Positions 9,007 through 17,867 of a DNA stretch of 46,492 nucleotides are shown here, in pieces. Positions within the stretch are counted from its first letter, which is position 1; every line of letters begins with the position of its first letter. The stretch lies in assembly GCF_009711345.1 (NCBI RefSeq), contig NZ_SMMA01000056.1, positions 111,062 through 157,553 on the forward strand, given 5' to 3'. Both the position numbers and the translations under genes were made by a program. Source of the stretch: Pseudovibrio flavus. GTDB taxonomy: Bacteria > Pseudomonadota > Alphaproteobacteria > Rhizobiales > Stappiaceae. Below the pieces are notes generated by a model. That model was given only the letters and a program-made list of their open reading frames with translations, was not told the DNA's origin and ran no database searches.

Positions 9007-9627
9007 TTACGCCAAGGCTTTAAGACGTGCGCCAACTGAGGAAAGTGCAGCATCGATACGCTCGTGCAAAGAACGGTCAAGAGAAACGGCACGCGGATAG
9101 AACGGGCTATGCCTGTCATTGAGGATCGGAACCCTATCCCAGCCAAGAGTGGTTTGCATGAAATGGTCGATGCCTGCCTGTCCCCATAGGCGGTCAAAGC
9201 CTGCCAGAACACAGTCCACATAGCTTTGCAAAATCGGATACTCGTCACTGCCCCACCCTGCATACTCTTTGCTAACTTTGTACATAAACATGTCGTCTGG
9301 TAGCGCTGCTGCTTTGTCTGCAGCAAACACCTTTGTGTCCAAGGTCAGGCGGTCATAATGGCGCTCGCGCTCGTCCAGCCTTGGAAGGTTCACCATCTTA
9401 TCCAGCACCAGCACGCCTTTGATTGTCGCGCCTTCCTGCTTTCGCACGCTCAAAGCGCACACGCCGCTTTCAATACGGTTGGTCGGGCTATTCCAACGGG
9501 CGCAGCCGCCCCATTCGCGCACATAGCCGCTAAGCTCCCCAGCAACGACCGTTGTTCCTTCTGGCAAGGTGTCTTCATTAACCAGCGACCCATAGCCGAA
9601 GTAACTAAAACTCTCACTCTCCTGCAT
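9007..9627 (-). CDS. Gamma-glutamylcyclotransferase-like protein
   Basis: 206 residues with the gamma-glutamylcyclotransferase fold signature FGYGSL at residues 10-15 and the expected catalytic glutamate in LDERERHYDR (E88). Family members release 5-oxoproline from gamma-glutamyl peptides or act on related amides. The central region (MVNLPRLDERE) fits the AIG2/GGCT-like group, while the C-terminal 80 residues are less familiar. It lies directly before the DAHP synthase leader and after the gor terminator, so it is probably a single gene. Exact substrate is not known; proximity to gor (both glutathione-related) is suggestive but not an operon. Confidence 0.75.
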   Translation of the reverse strand: MQESESFSYFGYGSLVNEDTLPEGTTVVAGELSGYVREWGGCARWNSPTNRIESGVCALSVRKQEGATIKGVLVLDKMVNLPRLDERERHYDRLTLDTKVFAADKAAALPDDMFMYKVSKEYAGWGSDEYPILQSYVDCVLAGFDRLWGQAGIDHFMQTTLGWDRVPILNDRHSPFYPRAVSLDRSLHERIDAALSSVGARLKALA

Positions 9628-9697
9628 CTGGCACTCTCCCTCCAGAGTTCTGCGTGTCCCCTAGTCGGCAGTCAACAGCAACAACCGTGGGCAATAA

Positions 9698-9720
9698 CAA
9701 AAACGGCCCCGTAGGGCCGC
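9698..9720 (-). terminator. Rho-independent terminator after gor
   Basis: CGGCCC (9704-9709), 4-base loop, GGGCCG (9714-9719) and on the minus strand a TTTTTG run. It lies about 40 bases past the gor stop. Confidence 0.82.
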
Positions 9721-9760
9721 CTGTAACTTCTTTGATTTTTGCAGTGCTATCAATTGGCCA

Positions 9761-11137
9761 TTAGCTGCGAATGCGTTCGCTTGGCTCACGCATTGTGACC
9801 AGCTCTTCAGCAGCAGTTGGATGCACAGCAATGGTGCGATCGTAATCGGCTTTCGTTGCGCCCATAACCATAGTGACACCGATGATCTGGATAAGCTCAC
9901 CAGCATCATGACCCATGAGGTGAATGCCCAAGATCTTATCGCTATCCGCGTCCACGATGATTTTCATCATGGTTTTCTCATCACGGCCTGAAAGGGTGTT
10001 TTTCATCGGACGGAATGAGGCTTTGTAGATGTCGATGTTCTTGTAGAGCTTCTGCGCTTCGGCCTGCGTCATACCCACGGTACCCAGTTCAGGCTGCGAG
10101 AAAACAGCTGTCGGGATCATGGAGTGGTCAACAGTCCACTCTTTGTTACCGAAGATACTGTCGGCAAAGGCGTGACCTTCGCGAATAGCAACGGGCGTAA
10201 GGTTCGCACGGTTGGTTACATCGCCAACTGCGTAGATGCTTTCCACGTTGGTTTGGGAGTCGGCAGAAACCTTGATTGCACCAGCTGCATCAACCTCAAC
10301 GCCCACACTTTCCAGACCGAGGCCAGCGATATTAGGACGACGGCCGATTGCTGAGACAACCAGATCTACTTCAATCGCTTCGCCTGCCTTGGTGTGAACG
10401 GTGTAAACCTCGCCAGACTTTTCAATACGGACAATTGTATCTTCCGTTTTGACGGCGATGCCCTTCTTGTCCATCTCTTCATGGAGCATAGCGCGCAGGT
10501 CATCGTCAAAACCGCGAAGAATTTCCTCACCGCGATAAAGCAGCGTGGTTTTGGAACCCATGCCGTTGAAGATGCCAGCAAACTCGACAGCAATATAACC
10601 GCCGCCAACGACCATTACGCGCTCTGGAAGTTTGTCCAGATTGAAGACCTCATTGGAGGTAACGACATATTCGCCCCCTTCCAAGCCTTGGTCAGCGTTT
10701 GGTGTGGCGCCAGTTGCAATAAGAATGCGCCCTGCAGTCACCGTCTTGCCGCTTGCCAGAAGACGGACAGTGTTAGGGCCTTCAATTACTGCACGGGTGT
10801 CGTGCACTTCCACATTGGTGCGTTCCAGATTGCGGCGATAGATGCTTTCCAGACGTGCAATTTCCTGATCCTTCGCATTGATCAGTTTTTGGAAGTCAAA
10901 AGTCGGCTCACCGTTCAAGGACCAGCCAAAGCCCTGCGCATCTTCAAATTCCTCGGAGAATTTGGAAGCGTATACAAACAGCTTTTTAGGGACACAGCCG
11001 CGGATAACGCAGGTACCGCCATAGCGATACTCTTCTGCAATGCCTACCCGTGCGCCGTGCGTTGCGGCAATACGGGCCGCCCTGACGCCGCCGGAGCCAG
11101 CGCCGATAACGAAGAGGTCGTAGTCGAAGTTATCCAT
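9761..11137 (-). CDS. gor: Glutathione-disulfide reductase
   Basis: FAD-dependent enzyme that reduces oxidised glutathione with NADPH in the cytoplasm. Start chosen at the ATG at 11137 (MDNFDYDLFVIGAGSGG), giving 458 residues and the family's usual N-terminus; the open frame upstream adds 32 residues of no recognisable kind. FAD motif GAGSGG at 12-17, redox-active disulfide C43/C48 in GGTCVIRGCVPKK, second nucleotide fold at GGGYIAVEFAG, and arginines in YRGEEILRGFDDD where NADPH-specific enzymes bind the 2'-phosphate. The catalytic histidine is in VHPTAAEE near residue 438. Upstream lies a region with two strong hairpins separating it from the DUF2059 gene. Confidence 0.94.
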   Translation of the reverse strand: MDNFDYDLFVIGAGSGGVRAARIAATHGARVGIAEEYRYGGTCVIRGCVPKKLFVYASKFSEEFEDAQGFGWSLNGEPTFDFQKLINAKDQEIARLESIYRRNLERTNVEVHDTRAVIEGPNTVRLLASGKTVTAGRILIATGATPNADQGLEGGEYVVTSNEVFNLDKLPERVMVVGGGYIAVEFAGIFNGMGSKTTLLYRGEEILRGFDDDLRAMLHEEMDKKGIAVKTEDTIVRIEKSGEVYTVHTKAGEAIEVDLVVSAIGRRPNIAGLGLESVGVEVDAAGAIKVSADSQTNVESIYAVGDVTNRANLTPVAIREGHAFADSIFGNKEWTVDHSMIPTAVFSQPELGTVGMTQAEAQKLYKNIDIYKASFRPMKNTLSGRDEKTMMKIIVDADSDKILGIHLMGHDAGELIQIIGVTMVMGATKADYDRTIAVHPTAAEELVTMREPSERIRS

Positions 11138-11167
11138 GTGAAGCCTGTTATTCTTTCCAAATACAAA

Positions 11168-11204
11168 GCAGGGTCGACCCGTTTTTAAAGCGAGTCGACC
11201 CTGC
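11168..11204 (-). terminator. Long perfect hairpin upstream of gor (possible terminator of the DUF2059 gene)
   Basis: Arms GCAGGGTCGAC (11168-11178) and GTCGACCCTGC (11194-11204), 11 pairs, 15-base loop. On the minus strand it is followed by TTTGTATTT, a modest T-tract. It is 31 bases before the gor start, so it could end the upstream transcript or sit in the gor leader. Confidence 0.5.
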
Positions 11205-11221
11205 ATATTCGCTTTCCTCGC

Positions 11222-11247
11222 GATTTGGGGCATTTTGTCCCCAAATC
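11222..11247 (-). other. Second perfect inverted repeat downstream of the DUF2059 gene
   Basis: GATTTGGGG (11222-11230) and CCCCAAATC (11239-11247) with an 8-base loop. No T-run follows on the minus strand. Together with the hairpin at 11168-11204 it gives two stable stems in a 157-base intergenic region. Confidence 0.45.
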
Positions 11248-11294
11248 AAGAGTTTGTCTGTCACAAAGTCACAAAGACCTCTGTCACAAGCTCG

Positions 11295-11807
11295 TTACTG
11301 AGCCTGCATCTTGGCCAGCTGCTCACGAGCGATTGCAACCATGTCGGTAGCGATCACATCGCCCCACTGCTTTGCAGCACCGATGGAAAGAGCGCTCAAC
11401 TCACCACCAAGACCTGCAAGCTTCTTACCAGCTTCGGTATTGTAGAACTCTGCGATCTGCTTCAGCTCAGCTTCAGTGAAGCGGCGAGCCCATACTTCAT
11501 AGATAACCTGATCCAGCTCACCACGACGAGAAACCATCTGCAGTGCGACTTCGTTCACAACTACGTCGATTTCAGCACTCATGGCCGGATTGGAGCGAAT
11601 GAAGAGCGTACGGGTCTGCTCGGCAACGTCTGGCAGAATGTTGTCAAAAGTTTCTGCAGCGCGTGTTGCGTTGATTGCAGCCTTTGCAGCAGCAATGTGT
11701 GACTCGGAAAAGGTTTCCTGAGCGGATACCGGGGCAACAAGCATAGCGCCAGCCATGACAGCTGCAGCAACACCGCCAACCACCGCGTATTTCAATTTAG
11801 CGAGCAT
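11295..11807 (-). CDS. DUF2059 domain-containing secreted protein
   Basis: 170 residues. A signal peptide covers residues 1-29 (basic start, long Ala/Val/Gly core, VSA-Q cleavage), so the product is periplasmic or outer-membrane associated. The mature part is helical and ends in the DUF2059 pattern: RFTEAELKQIAEFYNTEAGKK followed by a helix with IATDMVAIAREQL. The family is widespread in proteobacteria and has no firm function. It sits between rpiA (upstream, 55-base gap) and gor; a shared transcript with rpiA is possible. Confidence 0.88.
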   Translation of the reverse strand: MLAKLKYAVVGGVAAAVMAGAMLVAPVSAQETFSESHIAAAKAAINATRAAETFDNILPDVAEQTRTLFIRSNPAMSAEIDVVVNEVALQMVSRRGELDQVIYEVWARRFTEAELKQIAEFYNTEAGKKLAGLGGELSALSIGAAKQWGDVIATDMVAIAREQLAKMQAQ

Positions 11808-11862
11808 GTATCAAGCTCTCCCTTGTTTAAAAACAAAACCTTCTAGGGATCGAACCTGCTGC

Positions 11863-12558
11863 TTATGCTTTAGGCTCGACCACTGCCACACCGTTTTCAC
11901 CGGCAATGTAGGCGCGCTTTGCAATTCCGATAAACAATCCGTGCTCCACCACACCAGGGATGTCGTTCAGCCCCTTAGCCAGTTCCGCCGGATCTGGAAT
12001 TGTGCCCAAATGCGCGTCCAGAATATAATTGCCATTGTCGGTGATCACCGGATCATTTTCACCCCCTCTTAGTATCAGGTCCCCAGAAACTCTGCGTGAG
12101 GCAAAGTGCTTCTGGATCGCGATACGGGTTGAAGCCAGACCAAACTGGTTAACTTCAATTGGAAGCGGGAACTGACCCAATGTAGCGACACGTTTACTAT
12201 CGTCAGCGATTACTATCATACGTGCAGAGGCTACCGCGACAGTCTTTTCCCGAAGAAGCGCTGCTCCCCCGCCTTTTATGAGGTTAAGTGCAGGGTCGTA
12301 TTCGTCTGCCCCGTCAATTGTCAGGTCCAATTCCGGCATTTTATCCAGAGTTGTGAGCGGAACGCCCAGTTCCAGACAAAGGGCTTCACTGCGTGTGGAA
12401 CATGGAACGCCAATCACATCAAAGCCGCTGGCTACCTTCTTTGCCAGAAGGCGGATCATTTCGTTTGCTGTAGAGCCGGAGCCGATGCCCAGACGCATAC
12501 CGCTTTCTACTTCTTCCAGAGCAGCTGCTGCCGCCTGCGCTTTGAGGTTCGCGTTCAT
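11863..12558 (-). CDS. rpiA: Ribose-5-phosphate isomerase A
   Basis: Interconverts ribose 5-phosphate and ribulose 5-phosphate in the pentose phosphate pathway. Start taken at the ATG at 12558 ([17 protein letters not shown]), giving 231 residues, close to the usual length of about 220; the frame open to 12693 adds 45 residues unlike the family. Phosphate-binding GIGSGSTA (24-31), active-site DGADE (82-86) and [11 protein letters not shown] (95-105) with the catalytic glutamate E104. Head-to-head with gph across 254 bases, which must hold both promoters. Confidence 0.93.
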   Translation of the reverse strand: MNANLKAQAAAAALEEVESGMRLGIGSGSTANEMIRLLAKKVASGFDVIGVPCSTRSEALCLELGVPLTTLDKMPELDLTIDGADEYDPALNLIKGGGAALLREKTVAVASARMIVIADDSKRVATLGQFPLPIEVNQFGLASTRIAIQKHFASRRVSGDLILRGGENDPVITDNGNYILDAHLGTIPDPAELAKGLNDIPGVVEHGLFIGIAKRAYIAGENGVAVVEPKA

Positions 12559-12812
12559 CCCTATTACCCGCAGTGCTAGATTTAATTGTTGTGGTCGATT
12601 CTGCCGACCGAGACCTGATCTGGCAGAAAACCATAGGTGTTGTAAACAGAGGTTCGTGCTTACTAACCGCGCTTTCCTCTTAGTATTGGCCATATTCTTT
12701 TTTGCAAGAGTAATAAGCTCACCCTATGCATTAATCCGTAAATTGACAGATATCTTCAAATCGCTAAGTTACCGGCCAATTTTAAAGAGTGAAATGAAAC
12801 GGGCAGAGAACC

Positions 12813-13496
12813 ATGACAAACCCAGTTCTGGTGTTTGATTTGGATGGCACCCTTGTCGAAACTATGGGTGACCTGACAGCTTCCATGAACCACGTTCTGG
12901 TGGAAGCAGGCTATGAAGCAATCGAACCAGAAAACGTCCGCACTATGGTCGGTGCAGGCGTAAAAGTGCTGCTGTCCCGCGGGCTTAAAGCAAACAAAGT
13001 AGATCCGACCCCCGACATTCTGGATCCGCTTTTGAAGAAATTTATCAGCTACTACGAAAAACATATTGCAGACCACTCCTACCCGTTCCCTGAGGCTGTC
13101 GAAGTTCTGACCCGCCTTAAGGAAGAGGGCTGGAAGCTGGCTGTGTGCACCAACAAGCTAGAAAACCTTGCGGTGCCCCTGCTTAAGGCTCTGGATATGT
13201 TTGATATGTTCGACGCTGTGGTCGGCGGCGACACATTCTCCAAGAACAAGCCGGATGCGATGCCTGTTTACGGCGCTATCGACATGGCAGACGGAACCCG
13301 TGAAGGCTCCATCTTCGTTGGCGACTCCCGTGCAGACATTCAGGCGGCGCGTAACGCTGGCCTGCCTGTAATCGCGGCAGACTTCGGCTACACGGATGTG
13401 CCAGTGAAAGAACTGGGACCGGATATCGTTTTCTCTCACTACAATGAGTTGGAAGCGGCTATCGCGCAGATCAAGGCAGAGCAGCAGCCAGCCTAA
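12813..13496 (+). CDS. gph: Phosphoglycolate phosphatase, HAD superfamily
   Basis: Hydrolyses 2-phosphoglycolate, a by-product of DNA repair or oxygenation reactions. 227 residues with all HAD motifs: DLDGTLV at 9-15 (nucleophile D9, acid D11), the threonine of VCTNK (motif II), the lysine in FSKNKPDAM (motif III) and GDSRADIQAA (motif IV). A helical cap between motifs I and II fits the Gph/CbbZ group. Substrate specificity within the group (phosphoglycolate or other small phosphoesters) cannot be settled from sequence. Divergent from rpiA; ends at a strong terminator. Confidence 0.88.
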   Translation: MTNPVLVFDLDGTLVETMGDLTASMNHVLVEAGYEAIEPENVRTMVGAGVKVLLSRGLKANKVDPTPDILDPLLKKFISYYEKHIADHSYPFPEAVEVLTRLKEEGWKLAVCTNKLENLAVPLLKALDMFDMFDAVVGGDTFSKNKPDAMPVYGAIDMADGTREGSIFVGDSRADIQAARNAGLPVIAADFGYTDVPVKELGPDIVFSHYNELEAAIAQIKAEQQPA

Positions 13497-13524
13497 CGCC
13501 GGTTAGCTCTGTTACTAGACAAGA

Positions 13525-13553
13525 AAGCCTGCCCTTGTGGCGGGCTTTTTTTT
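13525..13553 (+). terminator. Rho-independent terminator after gph
   Basis: AGCCTGCC, short loop, GGCGGGCT with one G-T pair, then a run of eight T. It begins about 30 bases after the stop codon. Confidence 0.88.
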
Positions 13554-13716
13554 GTACTCAGCGGCGCACTCAAACGCATTAACGCAAACCGTAAAATCAC
13601 AAAATCACCATTGGAGGCTCACAGTACAACCTGAGTTTTTGTGCTAGATTTTGCTTAGACCTTTAAGCGCGCTTTGTTTCAGTCAAGCATAGCCAAACAG
13701 ATCGATAAAAATAATA

Positions 13717-15033
13717 ATGAGTGATCTACGTCCGGCTCTGTTCCAGCATCACCTTGTGCCGCTGCTGGCGATTATGACCGCCAATGCCTGCGCGCAGTTG
13801 GCCAGCTCTACCCTGCTTACCAGTATTCCCCTTGAATTAGCTGCGTCCGGGCACTCTTCTGTCGAAGCCGGTATTATCGCCACCGCATACTCGCTCGGCT
13901 TTGTTGCCGGTTGTTTGCGCGGCCTGCAGTTTATGTGGCGCGTCGGTTATATCCGCGCTTTTTCCGCAGCTGCTGCTATTGCCGCTCTGCTTATTACCGT
14001 TATGGATCTTTGGCAGAACTTCTGGATATGGGCATTACTGCGCTTCTTCATGGGTGCTTGTCTTGCGATGGTCTTTGCCTGTGCAGATGCTTGGCTTGGC
14101 GCAGCTGCACCGGAACAGGTACGCGGGCGAATATTTTCTGCGAACGCCTTGTTCATGGGCGCAACATCTATTCTGGCACAAGGGGTCGTTAGCCTTCTCA
14201 TCTATTCGCCTACGCGGCTGATGGAGGTGGTAAGCGCTCTGCTAATGTTTTCCGTGGTTGTGCTTTGCATGACCCATAGCATTCCGCCGCAGACCACCGA
14301 TACGAGAAAAATTCCACTCAAGGAGGTTTGGGACAACGCCCCTGTCGCCCTTGCTGGTGCTTTGGTTTCAGGTGCCGTCACCACCAGTCTGATCACGATC
14401 CTGCCCTATAACTTCGCGAACGCGGGGTTTGCGCCGTCCATGACCGCCATAATGATCTGCGCCCTTTATGTGGGAAGGTTGATCTTCCAGTATCCGCTTG
14501 GCGTGTTATCGGACAAGATGGACCGACGCTGGCTTATTATGGTTTGTACGGGCGTTATTGCAGTACTTGCCGTCATCCAGCTCACTCTAGACCCGTTCCA
14601 GTACCTTGATGATGATCCGCAGCATCATTTAAAGCTGCTCTTCATCCTCTCCGGCGGACTTATTGTAATTGGTGGCTTTAGCTTCCCGCTCTACACGTTG
14701 TGCATTGCCCATGGGTTCGAGTATCAAAAGGCCAGCGGCATGGCTCTTTCAATGCGGCTACTGTTCGCTTGGGCAATGGGCTGTGCCGCAGGTCCGGCTG
14801 CAACAACCGTCTTGCTGCCCATCCTAGGCGAAAACGCTCCTATTTATCTGATCGCGGTACTCTGCACTGGCATGTGCGCCTTTACAGCTAACCGATTGAT
14901 GAAAAAGAAGCCCCAAGCGCCAGAACACCAAACACCGAAAATGGTTTATCCGTTCTCCGGCCTTGGAATTATGCGAAAATTTCGCCGTCGTTCGCTAAAA
15001 CCTGCCCAGTCTCCAAGCGGCGAACAAACGTAG
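13717..15033 (+). CDS. MFS transporter (YcaD-like group)
   Basis: Inner-membrane permease of 438 residues with about twelve hydrophobic segments, unrelated in detail to the tandem MFS pair at 2.1-4.6 kb. Features: GIIATAYSLGFVAGC in the second helix, RFFMGACLAMVFACADAWLGAAAPEQVRGR in the fourth-to-fifth helix region, and GRLIFQYPLGVLSDKMDRR, a copy of the MFS loop motif, in the C-terminal half. These resemble the YcaD-type putative permeases of proteobacteria. A basic cytoplasmic tail of about 50 residues follows the last helix. No strong ribosome-binding site precedes the chosen ATG. Substrate unknown. Confidence 0.82.
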   Translation: MSDLRPALFQHHLVPLLAIMTANACAQLASSTLLTSIPLELAASGHSSVEAGIIATAYSLGFVAGCLRGLQFMWRVGYIRAFSAAAAIAALLITVMDLWQNFWIWALLRFFMGACLAMVFACADAWLGAAAPEQVRGRIFSANALFMGATSILAQGVVSLLIYSPTRLMEVVSALLMFSVVVLCMTHSIPPQTTDTRKIPLKEVWDNAPVALAGALVSGAVTTSLITILPYNFANAGFAPSMTAIMICALYVGRLIFQYPLGVLSDKMDRRWLIMVCTGVIAVLAVIQLTLDPFQYLDDDPQHHLKLLFILSGGLIVIGGFSFPLYTLCIAHGFEYQKASGMALSMRLLFAWAMGCAAGPAATTVLLPILGENAPIYLIAVLCTGMCAFTANRLMKKKPQAPEHQTPKMVYPFSGLGIMRKFRRRSLKPAQSPSGEQT

Positions 15034-15035
15034 TA

Positions 15036-15072
15036 CCCCGTAAAATATGGAAAATTCATATTCCATTCGGGG
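15036..15072 (+). other. Two-part hairpin after the MFS gene
   Basis: CCCCG (15036-15040) pairs with CGGGG (15068-15072), and inside it ATATG (15045-15049) pairs with CATAT (15057-15061). It starts 2 bases after the stop codon. There is no T-run on the plus strand, so termination by it would be unusual; an mRNA 3'-end stabiliser is another reading. Confidence 0.35.
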
Positions 15073-15152
15073 AAAACGAATTTCCCCCCTTGCCACAATG
15101 GAAAAAAGTCCCTAAATGGCTCCTCACGCCCAACGGCGTACCACCCAAGCGG

Positions 15153-15228
<76 letters not shown>

Positions 15229-15257
15229 TTCTCTTCCCAAGAAATTATAAAGAATGA

Positions 15258-15291
15258 CAACGCCCAGACAGACGTCTGCGGTGTTTTTTTT
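15258..15291 (+). terminator. Rho-independent terminator after tRNA-Val
   Basis: AACGCC-CAGAC, short loop, GTCTG-C-GGTGTT (one bulged C) followed by a long T-run. Confidence 0.82.
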
Positions 15292-15449
15292 AATTTAAAA
15301 ACTGCAGTATTATTATATCCCAAAATCGTAAAAATCGTCGCGGATAAGCGGAAACCACCCCAGCAACCGCGTCGAAACCCGTATAGGAAAACCGCCTCTG
15401 CTCCTTCAGGTTCGCAACAAACAGATCTAAAACATGTTTGGGGCAAACA

Positions 15450-16103
15450 ATGACGAAAACCGCTTTGGTCGGCAGCCTACTGGCACTCCTGATCGCATCA
15501 AATACCACCACAGCAGCAGAGTTCAGCAAGAGCAATCTGTATATTGGCGCCAGCGCTGGGTTATCCTTGCTACATAACTACGACATTACCGAAAAAACGC
15601 CAGGCAATCCAAGCTTCACAATTCACGACTACATCTCAAGTGATGCAGGTTACAACATTTCGGTGCAAGCAGGATATCGCCTCAACGAACGCTTCCGAAT
15701 TCAAGGCGATCTGGGTTACCTCCAAAACCCCAACAATAAGGGATTCGATGGCACTGCGCTCGAGGGCGAACTATCAGCACTCTACAGCACCGTATCCGTC
15801 TACTACGACATCCCGTTTGAGCATAAAATTAAGCCACATATTGGCGTTGGTTTCGGTCTAGCGCATTTTGACCTGCAAGCCTCTGCGAACGGAATCCAGA
15901 CACCTTTTGGCAGTGACACCACTTGGCTTTTAAGGACAGCAGCAGGCGCCTCCTATGCCCTCTCGGAGGATCTAGACCTCATTGGTGAGTACGCCTATTT
16001 GCACTCAGGAGAGTATGAACTGTACTCTGTGGCTGGGACCGGCTCTTTAACCACAACCGTTCAGGCGCATACTTTTAACGTCGGTCTGCGCTATAATTTC
16101 TAA
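15450..16103 (+). CDS. Outer-membrane beta-barrel protein (small porin/Omp25-like fold)
   Basis: 217 residues from the ATG at 15450, which follows a GGGG purine run; a TTG four codons upstream is a weaker choice. Signal peptide about 1-23 ending near TAA-E. The mature part alternates polar and hydrophobic residues in strands such as LYIGASAGLSLL, YNISVQAGYRLNERFRIQGDLGYL and AHTFNVGLRYNF. It ends in a terminal phenylalanine, the usual signal for the barrel assembly machinery. This fits the 8-stranded OmpA/Omp25-like barrels of alphaproteobacteria. Role unknown; such proteins are structural or surface factors. It sits just after tRNA-Val and ends at a terminator. Confidence 0.8.
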   Translation: MTKTALVGSLLALLIASNTTTAAEFSKSNLYIGASAGLSLLHNYDITEKTPGNPSFTIHDYISSDAGYNISVQAGYRLNERFRIQGDLGYLQNPNNKGFDGTALEGELSALYSTVSVYYDIPFEHKIKPHIGVGFGLAHFDLQASANGIQTPFGSDTTWLLRTAAGASYALSEDLDLIGEYAYLHSGEYELYSVAGTGSLTTTVQAHTFNVGLRYNF

Positions 16104-16129
16104 CTGCATCAAAGCAGCTCTCTTTCATA

Positions 16130-16157
16130 GGCCGCCGTTAGGGCGGCCTTGTTTTTC
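16130..16157 (+). terminator. Rho-independent terminator after the beta-barrel gene
   Basis: GGCCGCC (16130-16136), 5-base loop, GGCGGCC (16142-16148), then TTGTTTTT. Confidence 0.85.
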
Positions 16158-16202
16158 TCCGCGCCCTTCCTAAATACAGACGGTTATGAGGAGAATGTCG
16201 TT

Positions 16203-16391
16203 TTGTTTGAAAAGCTTTTTTTATTTATCGGAAAGACCTTCGCCCTGTTCGTGCCGATCTTCTTCGTGATCGTTTTAAGCCAGTTCATTGTACTTGGCTT
16301 TGCGGCCAAAGGCGTTGCTGCCGGCATTGCGGGCACCTCTAGCGTTGCCATTACAACGGGCGCTTACATCGCTTCCAAACGGAAGGGGTAA
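16203..16391 (+). CDS. Small membrane protein, TTG start
   Basis: 62 residues if started at the TTG at 16203, which follows GAGGAG (16188-16193) at a good distance. The nearest ATG (16195) is out of frame and stops after 24 codons, and an earlier in-frame TTG (16149) lies inside a terminator. The product has one or two hydrophobic segments (LFVPIFFVIVLSQFIVLGFAA and an Ala/Gly/Thr-rich stretch) and ends in SKRKG. This suggests an inner-membrane microprotein. I do not recognise the family. It lies alone between the beta-barrel terminator and the convergent trpB terminator. Confidence 0.55.
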   Translation: MFEKLFLFIGKTFALFVPIFFVIVLSQFIVLGFAAKGVAAGIAGTSSVAITTGAYIASKRKG

Positions 16392-16417
16392 AAAAGAGAG
16401 CGCCGAAGCGCCCTCTC
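16390..16417 (-). terminator. Rho-independent terminator after trpB
   Basis: On the minus strand GAGAGGGCGC-TTCG-GCGCTCTCTT forms a ten-pair stem with two G-U pairs and a stable TTCG loop, followed by T residues. It begins 25 bases past the trpB stop. Confidence 0.82.
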
Positions 16418-16441
16418 CAAATATTCGTAGCTGTTGAGCTA

Positions 16442-17653
16442 TTAGATGCTCAGGTCTTCACCGAAACCGAAGTTTTCGGTTACGTAGTCCAGATCCTTAT
16501 CACCACGACCAGACAGGTTAACCAGAATGGTTTGACCGTTACGGCCCTTTGCCAGCTTCATTGCATAGGCAACAGCGTGGGAGCTTTCCAGCGCTGGAAT
16601 GATACCCTCATAACGGGACAGCGCGTAAAATGCTTCAAGCGTTTCCTTGTCGTCCGCAGTACCATAGGTCGCGCGGCCAAGGTCATGAAGGTAGGAGTGC
16701 TCAGGACCAACGCCTGGATAGTCCAGACCGGATGCGATGGAGTGAACCGGATCAGGGTTACCCTCTTCGTCAGCCAGAACAATACAGTTGAAGCCATGGA
16801 TCTGACCCGGCTTACCGTATGTGATCGTCGCAGCGTGGTTGCCTTTGCCCGGACCTTTGCCCAGAGGCTCCACACCATGCAACTGAACTTCAGGATCTTC
16901 GATAAAGCCAGAGAACAGGCCAATCGCGTTTGAACCGCCGCCAACGCAAGCAACGGCGTGGTCTGGAAGCTCGCCGGTCATTTCGATGAACTGCTCGCGT
17001 GCTTCTTCACCGATGATCTGTTGGAAAGCGCGAACCATTTTAGGGAATGGGTGCGGACCAAGAGCGGAACCGATTGCGTAGATAGCCTCTTCGCCCTGAT
17101 CCATGTAGGACATGAACGCAGAATCGACAGCTTCTTTCAGCGTACGCGCACCAAAGCTTACCGGCACAACAGTCGCGCCCAGAAGCTTCATACGCATGAC
17201 GTTTGGATGTTCTTTCGCGATATCCACTTCGCCCATATGGATTTCACATTCCATACCGAAGTAAGCAGCAGCGGTTGCAAGAGCTACACCATGCTGACCT
17301 GCGCCGGTTTCTGCGATGAGCTTCTTTTTTCCCATGTGCTTAGCCAGAAGCGCCTCACCCATGCAGTGGTTAAGCTTGTGTGCGCCGGAGTGGTTGAGGT
17401 CTTCACGCTTCAGGTAAATGTTTGCACCGCCGATAGCGCGGGACAGGTTGCGAGCGTGAGACACTGGGGTCGGGCGACCCTGAAAGTGTTTGCGGATGTA
17501 ACGCAGCTCGTTGATATAGCTGGCATCGCTGGCAATACGATCATACGCTTCTGCGATCGCCTTGAAGTGTGGTTCCAGCTGCGGCGGAATGAATGCGCCG
17601 CCGTATTCACCAAAGAAGCCGTTCGCGTCAGGATGTTGTTTCAGGTAACCCAT
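16442..17653 (-). CDS. trpB: Tryptophan synthase beta chain, orphan divergent type
   Basis: PLP enzyme that joins indole and serine to make tryptophan. 403 residues with the PLP lysine K93 in HSGAHKLNH, catalytic glutamate E115 in [10 protein letters not shown], phosphate-binding GGGSNAIG (238-245) and [13 protein letters not shown]. Departures from the common Trp[10 protein letters not shown] in place of the usual [28 protein letters not shown] in the alpha-contact (COMM) region, and the start [20 protein letters not shown]. No trpA or trpF is adjacent and strong terminators flank it, so it is an orphan copy. It may be a second TrpB using free indole or serine; the usual trpFBA operon may lie elsewhere. 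Confidence 0.88.
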   Translation of the reverse strand: MGYLKQHPDANGFFGEYGGAFIPPQLEPHFKAIAEAYDRIASDASYINELRYIRKHFQGRPTPVSHARNLSRAIGGANIYLKREDLNHSGAHKLNHCMGEALLAKHMGKKKLIAETGAGQHGVALATAAAYFGMECEIHMGEVDIAKEHPNVMRMKLLGATVVPVSFGARTLKEAVDSAFMSYMDQGEEAIYAIGSALGPHPFPKMVRAFQQIIGEEAREQFIEMTGELPDHAVACVGGGSNAIGLFSGFIEDPEVQLHGVEPLGKGPGKGNHAATITYGKPGQIHGFNCIVLADEEGNPDPVHSIASGLDYPGVGPEHSYLHDLGRATYGTADDKETLEAFYALSRYEGIIPALESSHAVAYAMKLAKGRNGQTILVNLSGRGDKDLDYVTENFGFGEDLSI

Positions 17654-17812
17654 GGCACCCTCCCCATAATCTTTAAAAGAGTTCGATTGTTTGCCCGGGA
17701 ACCCGATAAGTTCCGGTCTTTTTCGGGCGCTATCTTTGGGGAAGCTGAAGAAAAATCCTTTGACCTATTTCAAATGGCAGCACGCCATACCCTGTGTTTT
17801 TCTCATGAAATG

Positions 17813-17841
17813 AAAAAGATCCGGCAGTTGTTACTGCCGGA
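17813..17841 (-). terminator. Rho-independent terminator after dppA1
   Basis: TCCGGCAG (17820-17827), 6-base loop, CTGCCGGA (17834-17841), then TCTTTTTC on the minus strand. Confidence 0.85.
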
Positions 17842-17867
17842 CCTCGCATTGTCACAAAATCAGAGTG

